NCBI GenBank assembly: GCA_944390025.1
Contig: CALXOK010000012.1
Span: 1-47,854 of the forward strand
Direction of reading: 5' to 3'
Length of the DNA: 47,854 nt
Source of the DNA: an uncultured Spirochaetales bacterium
GTDB taxonomy: Bacteria > Spirochaetota > Spirochaetia > Sphaerochaetales > Sphaerochaetaceae
The first letter of the stretch is position 1. Each line of letters opens with the position of its first letter. The position numbers and the translations under genes were made by a program. This document shows positions 41,435-47,854 of this stretch, in pieces. The notes under the pieces are model-generated. The model made no database searches and was not told where the DNA came from. It saw nothing but the letters and a program-made list of their open reading frames with translations.

Positions 41435-43489
41435 ATGAGAAAAACGAAGCTTCTGGCAGCACTCGCTGCACTCTGTCTGCTCTTTTATGCAGTGTCATGC
41501 CAGGAACCACAACAGACTGCGGATCTTAAAGTCACGCTGAGTGACAATCCGAGAACCCTCGTGCCAAGACCATCAGACTTCAAGGTCACAAGTTACAACA
41601 TCGTCTGCAGCGGAGAGAATCTTGAAAACCCGGTCAGGCTCACGACGACAAGGACAAGCTGTGTCATCCAGGGACTGCCAATCGGAACCTACACGATTGA
41701 GGCGACCGGACTGAACGACTCCAACAGCGAGATTGTCCGTGGAAGCACCCAGTTCAGCCTGAGCCAGAACAATACAAGCGCCGTTGTCGTGCTTTCCCAG
41801 CTCATAGGAAACGGAAACCTGGATATCGACTTCTCATGGGACGGAAACCTTGCCGACGATGCCAAGGTGAGAGTCACGCTCACAGCCCAGGACGGACAGG
41901 ACATAGACCCGGTTGAAGAGACAATCCCTGCAGAGGGAAGTTCTGTCAACTTCTCACGTCAGGGCCTTCCAGCCGGCTCCTACATGCTTGTCGCCGAGCT
42001 CTATTCAGGGGCGACAAAAATCGCAGGCTGTGTGGAGGCAGTGAGAATCGGCAACAATGCCACTGTTGATGAGGAAATCACATTCAATCTTGACGAACTG
42101 ACAACAGGAGCCGGGGAAATCGTAATCGACAACCAGTCAGGAACCCCTGTTTCATGTCAGGTCGAAGGACTTGAGGACGGACAGGTTGTCCAGGCCCAGG
42201 AGATGCTTGAAGTCAGCCTGGATGTGAAAGGCTTTTCTGAAGAAGAGCTGGATATAAGCTGGCATCTTGACGGCAGCTACCTGTCATCTGGCACAGTGGT
42301 GGAAATCACGCCTCAGCCGGGACAGCACCGCCTCGATGTCATCGCAAGCACAGGGAAGAAAGGATCCACAGGATCGACTTCCATCAAGTTTGAAGCGGCT
42401 CTGATGGGCGCTCCCGGTCTCCCTGTCACAGGTTCACAGATTATCGAGTCTGAAGTAAGCAGACTGTCACTGAGTGATGACATGGTCATGGATTTCGCTT
42501 CTGACGGAAGCCTCATCATCGTTGACAACGAGTCAAAGACACTCCATGTCTGCGACATACTCAGAAACACTCTGCGCGTCAGCGGCACCCAGAAGCTTGA
42601 CCACCCTATTGACAGCCTTGCTCCTGTCAGCGGAACGGACTATGTTGTCCTGAACTATGAAGACACGATGGAGACTGTCGTGTACAGTTACAACCCCAAC
42701 ACAAAGCTGCTTCAGTCACTGCACTCCAACAACGGCTCAATCGTCCAGGGAGTTGCCAACGTCGTAGACTTCTACGGCATAGGAGGAAAGAACGCGTTCA
42801 ACCCGGAAAGCTTCGCCCTTCTTGCTGCAATCAGTCCTGATGCAGCCGTCGGAGGCGGAAGCATGAAGATTGCCTCAATCACAATCTACGATCCTTCAAA
42901 AAGCGAGGACAACATCCTCAGCCGTGCCAATCTAAACCAGAACTTCTCCGGTACAATCGATATCGCAAGCATCCCGTATTACGGAAATGACTTCATCCTC
43001 ATCGACAAAGAGACCGGAAACGTCATGCTCTGGTATGCATACGAAGGAAAGGCCCGTCAGCAGTATGGAACTATCGACTTCTCGGATGTGACTGCAGTCA
43101 GCGCGCTTCCTTCCGGGCTCTCGAACAGGCTGCGCTTTGTCGTGGCAGACGGAGACGACTTCCGCTTCTTCGAAGCCGGACGGGAAGATAAGATGGGTTC
43201 TGGCTTCAGGGAGACAAAGGATTCTGTTGACAGAAAGGAAGGAAGCGGACTTGAAACTGTGAAGCTTCTGCTCTCACGTGACGAAAGATACCTGTATGCT
43301 CTCAATCAGGGGAACAACACAGTCTCGGCCTATAACGTTTCCTCTTCCGGAATCCTGAGCTATATCGGATCAAGTGAGCTTCCTTTCTGCCCGGCAGATG
43401 CCATCCTCTCGCCGGACGGCAACCACATGATTATCGAGGGAACCGGCAACAGCGAGCTGGTAATCATGAGAATCAAGACAACTGAATAG
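41435..43489 (+). CDS. Large lipoprotein with Ig-like repeats and a beta-propeller-like region
   Basis: A 684-residue lipoprotein: signal peptide with AVSC (Cys22). Residues about 30-220 look like two or three beta-sandwich repeats (each with a GLPxGxYxxxA turn: GLPIGTYTIEAT, GLPAGSYMLVAE). A PKD/Ig-like unit (about 240-310) follows, then about 350 residues resembling a beta-propeller (repeated ..DGSLIIVD.., SRDERYLYALNQGNNTVSAYNV, SPDGNHMIIEG). The start at 41435 has GGAGG 5 nt upstream. It probably faces outward or the periplasm; ligand unknown. Confidence 0.65.
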   Translation: MRKTKLLAALAALCLLFYAVSCQEPQQTADLKVTLSDNPRTLVPRPSDFKVTSYNIVCSGENLENPVRLTTTRTSCVIQGLPIGTYTIEATGLNDSNSEIVRGSTQFSLSQNNTSAVVVLSQLIGNGNLDIDFSWDGNLADDAKVRVTLTAQDGQDIDPVEETIPAEGSSVNFSRQGLPAGSYMLVAELYSGATKIAGCVEAVRIGNNATVDEEITFNLDELTTGAGEIVIDNQSGTPVSCQVEGLEDGQVVQAQEMLEVSLDVKGFSEEELDISWHLDGSYLSSGTVVEITPQPGQHRLDVIASTGKKGSTGSTSIKFEAALMGAPGLPVTGSQIIESEVSRLSLSDDMVMDFASDGSLIIVDNESKTLHVCDILRNTLRVSGTQKLDHPIDSLAPVSGTDYVVLNYEDTMETVVYSYNPNTKLLQSLHSNNGSIVQGVANVVDFYGIGGKNAFNPESFALLAAISPDAAVGGGSMKIASITIYDPSKSEDNILSRANLNQNFSGTIDIASIPYYGNDFILIDKETGNVMLWYAYEGKARQQYGTIDFSDVTAVSALPSGLSNRLRFVVADGDDFRFFEAGREDKMGSGFRETKDSVDRKEGSGLETVKLLLSRDERYLYALNQGNNTVSAYNVSSSGILSYIGSSELPFCPADAILSPDGNHMIIEGTGNSELVIMRIKTTE

Positions 43490-43534
43490 ATACATCCACT
43501 TCTGGCTCTTCTGGAATTGTTTTTTCGCTCATCG

Positions 43535-43567
43535 CAACAGGCTTTCTCTGTCAGGGAAGGCCTGTTG
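43535..43567 (+). terminator. Terminator after the large lipoprotein gene
   Basis: CAACAGGC pairs perfectly with GCCTGTTG, and the stem extends inward through TTTC with GGAA/G pairs. A moderate T-rich run (TTTCTCT) follows three bases later. TTGACG (43565-43570) at its end may be the -35 of ftsH, but the -10 is unclear. Confidence 0.6.
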
Positions 43568-43618
43568 ACGTTTCTCTGAAATATATTATTTTTCGTTCAC
43601 CCGGAGGGAGATATTACA

Positions 43619-45604
43619 ATGGAAAACGACGAAGGAAGAATAATAGAAACAAGAAAGACCCAGGAAGATCCGAAAAAGACTCCTGGTGTGCATAAGGACG
43701 AAGGCGGAGGAATGAATCCGAACACGAAGAAGAAGTGGTTTTACTCAATACTCTATTTCCTCATAATCTTCTTTCTTCTTATGATGCTGAATACCTGCCT
43801 GTACACAAGCAACATAGAGCCCGTTGCAGTTGAGTACAGCACATTCAAGGATATGATACGCGAAGGCCAGATACAGCAGGTGGCATTCAGCGAGGATCAG
43901 TACATCGGCTATCAGATTACTCAGGAATCGGCGCGTGAACTGCTGGCCCAGTATGCTCAGAGCCGCCAGATTCCCCACGATATCGACACATCGAAAATCA
44001 TCCCGTATTCGACATACATCATACAGGACGCATCCTTTGTTCCGATGCTTGATGAATACGGTGTAGAGTATTACGCGACGGCTCCGGCTGAGCCCTCTGT
44101 GCTCATGTCATTGCTTTCAGCCTTCCTTCCTCTCATCATATTCTTCTTCTTTTTCCGCTGGATGACGAAACGTCTCAACTCAGGATCCGGAGGCGTGATG
44201 TCATTCAACCAGAACAAGGCCCAGATAGTCGCAGAAGGCGATACTGGCGTGCGCTTTGCCGATGTCGCAGGCTGTGACGAGAGCAAGCAGGAACTGGAGG
44301 AAGTCGTTGATTTCCTGAAAAACAGCGGCAAATACACGGCAATCGGAGCGAAGATACCGAAAGGTGTCCTTCTTGTAGGTCCTCCGGGAACCGGTAAGAC
44401 ACTGCTTGCACGTGCAGTTGCAGGAGAAGCCGGAGTGCCATTCTTCAAGATGTCAGGAGCCGATTTCGTCGAGATGTTCGTCGGTGTCGGAGCTGCAAGG
44501 GTCAGGGACCTTTTCAAACAGGCCCGTGAAAAAGCTCCTTGCATTGTCTTCATCGATGAGATTGATGCAATCGGACGCCAGCGCTCCAGTGCAGGAATCG
44601 GAGGAAACGATGAGCGCGAGCAGACACTCAACCAGCTTCTTGTAGAGATGGATGGTTTCGATTCCAGAAGCGGAGTCATCATCCTCGCCGCGACAAACAG
44701 GGCTGAGATACTTGACCCTGCCCTTCTCAGGCCGGGGCGCTTTGACCGTCAGGTGCTCGTTGACAAGCCGGATCTTGAAGGCCGTCTGGCAATACTCAAA
44801 ATCCACTCAAAGAACCTCAGGCTCGCTCCTGATGTCGACTTGAGGAAAATCGCACAGGCTTCAGCCGGACTGGCCGGCGCGGATCTTGCAAACATCTGCA
44901 ATGAGGCAGCTCTCATGGCAGTAAGGGCAAAGAGGGACAAAGTCAGACAGGAAGACTTCGAGGAGGCAATTGAGAAGTCCATCGCAGGACTTGAAAGAAA
45001 GAGCCGTGTGATGAATGAGAAGGAACGTCAGAGAGTGGCTTACCATGAGACAGGACATGCGCTTACCGCCTATCTGACAAAAGGCTCCTCTCCTGTCAGC
45101 AAGATAAGCATTGTGCCCAGAGGATTCGGAGCTCTTGGCTATACGCTGCAGTATCCGACAGAAGACCGCTTCCTGCTCAGTCAGGATGAGCTTCTTGGCG
45201 ACATCGATGTCCTGCTTGGCGGAAGAGCTGCTGAGGAAGTGACCTTCAACAGCATCTCCACTGGAGCTTCAAACGACATCCAGAGAGCCTCTGATCAGGT
45301 ACGCAAGATGATCTGTGAATACGGAATGTCAGAAAAGTTCCGCAACCTCACCCTTCCCCGCCAGGACAGCGGAATAGACGGAGTCGGAGGCAGCAGGAAC
45401 TACTCCGAGGAGACACAGAAATACATCGATGAGGAATCGGAGAAAATCATCAGCGAGCGTTATGCGCATGTTCTTGGCAACCTCAGAAAGAACTGGAAAG
45501 CCCTTGATGAGATTGCAAAGCGCCTTCTTCAGGATGAAGTGATTGAAGGTGATGTCTTCCAGCAAATGGCAGAAGAGCTTGTCATCAGAGATTCAGAAGA
45601 CTGA
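43619..45604 (+). CDS. ftsH: ATP-dependent zinc metalloprotease FtsH
   Basis: A 661-residue inner-membrane AAA+ protease for quality control. Two membrane helices (about 39-60 and 158-178) flank a periplasmic domain. The AAA core has Walker A GPPGTGKT (residues 254-261), Walker [11 protein letters not shown] and the arginine-finger region LLRPGRFDR. The zinc motif HETGH is at 476-480. An N-terminal charged extension (about 1-35) is unusual. GGAGGGAG precedes the ATG. Its last 97 nt and terminator are duplicated 823 bp downstream. Confidence 0.96.
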   Translation: MENDEGRIIETRKTQEDPKKTPGVHKDEGGGMNPNTKKKWFYSILYFLIIFFLLMMLNTCLYTSNIEPVAVEYSTFKDMIREGQIQQVAFSEDQYIGYQITQESARELLAQYAQSRQIPHDIDTSKIIPYSTYIIQDASFVPMLDEYGVEYYATAPAEPSVLMSLLSAFLPLIIFFFFFRWMTKRLNSGSGGVMSFNQNKAQIVAEGDTGVRFADVAGCDESKQELEEVVDFLKNSGKYTAIGAKIPKGVLLVGPPGTGKTLLARAVAGEAGVPFFKMSGADFVEMFVGVGAARVRDLFKQAREKAPCIVFIDEIDAIGRQRSSAGIGGNDEREQTLNQLLVEMDGFDSRSGVIILAATNRAEILDPALLRPGRFDRQVLVDKPDLEGRLAILKIHSKNLRLAPDVDLRKIAQASAGLAGADLANICNEAALMAVRAKRDKVRQEDFEEAIEKSIAGLERKSRVMNEKERQRVAYHETGHALTAYLTKGSSPVSKISIVPRGFGALGYTLQYPTEDRFLLSQDELLGDIDVLLGGRAAEEVTFNSISTGASNDIQRASDQVRKMICEYGMSEKFRNLTLPRQDSGIDGVGGSRNYSEETQKYIDEESEKIISERYAHVLGNLRKNWKALDEIAKRLLQDEVIEGDVFQQMAEELVIRDSED

Positions 45605-45643
45605 CGCTTCAGGGCTGTCCAGCGGGGGCAGCCCTGCCTGTCT
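45508..45643 (+). repeat. Direct repeat, copy 1 (ftsH 3' end and terminator)
   Basis: This 136-bp segment, the last 97 nt of ftsH plus the terminator, recurs at 46331-46466 with three substitutions (45548 G/T, 45556 C/T, 45605 C/T). The second brnT-brnA module lies between the copies. Confidence 0.95.
45610..45636 (+). terminator. ftsH terminator
   Basis: CAGGGCTG pairs perfectly with CAGCCCTG, with further inner pairs TCC/GGG. It starts 6 nt after the ftsH stop; the following T content is low. An identical hairpin is at 46433-46459. Confidence 0.6.
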
Positions 45644-45662
45644 TAAAACGCAAACAGTTCGA

Positions 45663-45944
45663 CTATTTCCTGGTGTTTTTCTCAAATGATAATGGACAGT
45701 TATGATTCATTGCCCATCTCAAAGTATCATTTAATCTTTTTTGATATCCCTTGGTCTCAGAGCCTTTCAACCAATAGAGAACATCCGAATCAATCCTGAC
45801 CGTGACGGGTTTCTTTACAGGTTTCCAATTCCTGAAATGGCCTTTTGAGAAATCCGTTATTTCGGGTATATCAGACAGGTCAATCTGATTATCTGGAATT
45901 GCATTCTTTTCACTTTCACGAATAAAGGCTTCTAAGTCTTTCAT
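45663..45944 (-). CDS. brnA: BrnA-family antitoxin (module 2)
   Basis: A 93-residue antitoxin. An unstructured acidic N-terminal part (about 1-45) precedes the ribbon-helix-helix-like KPVTVRIDSDVLYWLKGSETKGYQKRLN and LRWAM. This fits BrnA better than module 1. ATG 45944 has AGGAG at good spacing; the longer frame to 46040 lies inside the toxin gene. It overlaps brnT by 29 nt and ends 27 nt from the ftsH terminator, tail to tail. Confidence 0.87.
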   Translation of the reverse strand: MKDLEAFIRESEKNAIPDNQIDLSDIPEITDFSKGHFRNWKPVKKPVTVRIDSDVLYWLKGSETKGYQKRLNDTLRWAMNHNCPLSFEKNTRK

Positions 45945-46227
45945 AGTATCTTCTCCTTTCAGTTGCGGTTGCACGTCTTGCCGAGATGATTCGGATTCTT
46001 CCTCTTTCCGTGTAACAGGAAACAACCACCGACAAACCATCTACTATGGCTATTCCATGAAATCTTGTTTCTTCTTCCCCTGAATGACTCTCATCATATT
46101 GTTCCCAGAAAAAGGGGCTGTCAAACATTTCCAGAATTCTCTCAAATCCAAAACCGTGTTTCTGGATATTTACCATATTCTTTTCTTCGTCCCATTCAAA
46201 GTTTCCTTTGATGACCGTCCTACCCAT
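45916..46227 (-). CDS. brnT: BrnT-family ribonuclease toxin (module 2)
   Basis: A 103-residue toxin with the BrnT marks FEWDEEKNMVNIQKHGFGFE and RIRIISARRATATERRRYYE. It is only distantly similar to module 1 (shared ends, different middle), so the two modules are separate acquisitions rather than a recent duplication. GAGGA precedes the ATG. The promoter carries a palindrome over its -10. Confidence 0.9.
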   Translation of the reverse strand: MGRTVIKGNFEWDEEKNMVNIQKHGFGFERILEMFDSPFFWEQYDESHSGEEETRFHGIAIVDGLSVVVSCYTERGRIRIISARRATATERRRYYERLRSLYS

Positions 46228-46238
46228 ATAATCCTCAC

Positions 46239-46273
46239 ATGTACATTATATATCGTACATACAAAAAGCGCAA
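46239..46273 (-). promoter_or_regulatory. Promoter and putative operator of brnT-brnA module 2
   Basis: On the minus strand TTGCGC (46268-46273), 17 bp and TATAAT (46245-46250). An inverted repeat ATGTAC-N10-GTACAT (46239-46260) spans the -10, the position expected for autorepression by the BrnA/BrnT complex. Confidence 0.6.
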
Positions 46274-46298
46274 TATAATAAAAAATGACATTCTAGAA

Positions 46299-46427
46299 GA
46301 CAGGCTTCAAGCAAAATTGAAAGCTCTCGGTGAGATTGCAAAGCGCCTTCTTCAGGATGAAGTGATTGAATGTGATGTTTTCCAGCAAATGGCAGAAGAG
46401 CTTGTCATCAGAGATTCAGAAGACTGA
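46299..46427 (+). pseudogene. Duplicated 3' end of ftsH
   Basis: The frame ending at 46427 reads [16 protein letters not shown] and then [18 protein letters not shown], the last residues of FtsH with D-to-G and G-to-C changes. Before it the match weakens (DRLQAKLK against NLRKNWK), so the copy seems to come from a slightly different ftsH. There is no AAA or protease part. Confidence 0.85.
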
Positions 46428-46466
46428 TGCTTCAGGGCTGTCCAGCGGGGGCAGCCCTGCCTGTCT
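46331..46466 (+). repeat. Direct repeat, copy 2 (ftsH 3' end and terminator)
   Basis: 133 of 136 positions match 45508-45643. The copy ends at the stop codon of the convergent ATPase fragment. Confidence 0.95.
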
Positions 46467-47649
46467 CACAGCACAAACAAGTCATCCATCGTCACCACAC
46501 TGGAAAACACAGAGCTGTATTTGTTCTTCTCAAGCCCAAAAGTTGTAATCAGGGTATTACGGATTCCCATTCCACGTTTCAGGAATGGCTCAAGCAGAGC
46601 CTGCCGGTGAATGATTGTGTGATAATAGTCTGCATTGACACAGAACATGTCATTCCAGAATTTGATTTCACACATATTGACAATGTTGTCCATACGGGAA
46701 ATCAGCAAGTCAATCTGACAGCCGTCTTCGTCATCCTTTTTTTTCGACCAGGCAGACTGTGTGGTCCTGACACCACTGATTCCAAGTGCTCTCTTAATCT
46801 GCGCAATGTGGTTAAAACAAACATTCTCGAAAGCAAAGCCCCTCCATGCGACAACGCCCGGATTTGCCAGATTCTGCATCCAGAAACCTTCATTCAGGCT
46901 GTCATTACCCTCTACAAACTTCAGATAGAACAGACAGAAAGAATCAATAAGCTTGTAATGCACCTGCCTTTTTGAAAGCCCGAACGGGACATAGCTCATC
47001 ACAAAGTCGCCTGCAACCAGAGCGGACAGAACAGATGAAAGAGAACCTCCATTGCTTATTCCAAGGTATTCCGCTATCTCATTTCTGGTGTATCCGGCAT
47101 TGCGCTTGCTGAGAAATACAACGATGTTCCGGGCACGCTGGGGATTGTCGAAAACAGACGCAAAAAGTCTTTCAAATTCATCTTTCAGACGAGCATTTCT
47201 GGAAAAGAACAGATTGTCAATGTTCTGGGCAAGACTATCCTGTCTGTTAACATAGCCCATGTAATATGGAATACCGCCAAAAATCATATAGCTGTGGACA
47301 ATCTCATAGCGGGAAAATTCAATACCGCGTGACTTGTAATATTCCTCACACTCCCCAAGAGAAAGGGGAGAAAGCTTAATCTGAAACGTCAGCCTTCCAT
47401 ACAGACCACCATTATTATTGACAAGCTTGTCAAGAATCCAGGAGTTCGCACTTCCGCAGACTACAAGCATGAAATTGTGTCTGTGGCAGGCCCATCCGTT
47501 CCAGAATCCCTCAAGCGCGCTTATGAAACAGGAACGTGGAGTATCCATCCAGGGAAGCTCATCCAGGAAAACAAGCTGGCGCGAACCATCATCTTTTTTC
47601 TGCAATGCCATTGACAGCAGAAAAATGCATCCTGCCAGTCTTCGGGACA
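46466..47649 (-). pseudogene. Truncated DUF234-type AAA ATPase
   Basis: The minus-strand frame has Walker B LVFLDELPWMDTPRS, the sensor block LVVCGSANSW, a winged-helix region (about 210-250) and a C-terminal PD-(D/E)XK-like motif (CQIDLLISR then CEIKFW). The N-terminal third with the Walker A loop is missing. Upstream, PEDWQDAFF fits the family but is out of frame with the rest (LLSMALQ...). One extra base in the five-A run at 47621-47625 (+) would join them. Further upstream the sequence is tnpB-like. I infer a gene broken by a transposon event. The first in-frame ATG is at 47611, which would give 381 residues without a P-loop. Confidence 0.7.
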
Positions 47650-47854
47650 GCGTGGTGATTCAAGTCCCTGCCGTACCATCGACTCGTCAACGACCTTCAG
47701 GACAAGCCTGAAGGCTTGGACGTGAGTGTTTTGTCCACAGGCTCCGTTTCCGGTCTGCCTGTGGCACCCCATCCACTTACGGGGTGACCCGAAGGCTCCC
47801 CTGGCTGATTGACTGCAGCCTGCCCGGATTGCATGACCCGGGTAATGTAGTTGT
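47650..47854 (-). mobile_element. tnpB-like C-terminal tail (partial)
   Basis: From the window edge the minus-strand frame reads ..SPRKWMGCHRQTGNGACGQN.. and continues to ..DESMVRQGLESPR. The GNxACGxN segment and the ending resemble TnpB tails in which a ..NACG..V.. block precedes a ..EA.IP.L-like end. No right-end hairpin is complete: the sequence passes into the ATPase fragment after CCACGC, where such a hairpin would begin. Similarity is by eye only, and the coding core is outside the window. A CAAGCCT-GA-AGGCTTG hairpin sits at 47703-47718. Confidence 0.4.

Noticed and set aside
1..47854. tRNA, rRNA or CRISPR loci
   Set aside because: No cloverleaf with a GTTCGAATC-like arm, no rRNA-like conserved stretch and no regular repeat-spacer array was found by eye; a covariance search was not possible.

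Overview
The window looks like a chromosomal segment of a diderm, probably a spirochaete of the Treponema/Sphaerochaeta type. This is an inference from gene content and order: a glpK-cdaA-cdaR-acpS-truA run, an LPP20-type lipoprotein beside a putative outer-membrane barrel, several lipoproteins with spirochaete-like lipoboxes, and a patatin with a C-terminal barrel. No rRNA or tRNA gene was seen to confirm it. Base composition is moderate apart from AT-richer patches at the two BrnT/BrnA toxin-antitoxin modules.

Layout. Positions 1-138 hold the 3' end of an IS200/IS605-type tnpB with its right-end hairpin, abutting a broken membrane-anchored HTH regulator (118-664). Then come a hypoxanthine/uracil DNA glycosylase, a GNAT acetyltransferase remnant and an NDP-sugar nucleotidyltransferase. 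2550-6360 is a carbohydrate ABC-importer operon (two permeases, a binding protein, a TIM-barrel isomerase). 6347-8105 has a MerR regulator, RadC and the first BrnT/BrnA pair. 8181-15922, minus strand, is a complete histidine operon in the enterobacterial order G-D-C-B-H-A-F-IE. It is preceded by an 11-residue leader peptide with four consecutive His codons and a terminator hairpin, so it is very probably controlled by attenuation. A pentapeptide-repeat gene is translationally coupled to its end.

15996-17333 has a DUF308 membrane protein and a YjjG-like phosphatase. From 30689 down to 17292 runs a long, tightly packed minus-strand series: glycerol kinase, diadenylate cyclase CdaA and its partner CdaR, AcpS, TruA, a UDG-like protein with degenerate catalytic motifs, PriA, Def, Fmt, a patatin-barrel protein, a YhcC-like radical SAM protein, two-subunit class I fumarase and an FKBP lipoprotein. 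30735-37179 (minus) is peptidase T, an outer-membrane barrel candidate, an LPP20-like lipoprotein and an M16 metalloprotease. Divergent from it is a Y-family polymerase/YolD pair (37355-39231). 39233-43489 holds envelope and lipoprotein genes of unknown function.

The right end is ftsH followed by a small insertion. A 136-bp copy of the ftsH 3' end and terminator (3 mismatches) is repeated 823 bp downstream, and the second BrnT/BrnA module lies between the copies. A truncated DUF234-type ATPase and a second tnpB-like tail end the window.

Several first-in-operon genes lack a Shine-Dalgarno sequence but have a -10-like hexamer ending 6-8 nt before the start codon (ugpA-like, merR, yjjG, fumA, def, glpK, pepT and the HTH pseudogene). 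This suggests frequent leaderless transcription. No CRISPR array, rRNA or tRNA gene was recognised.
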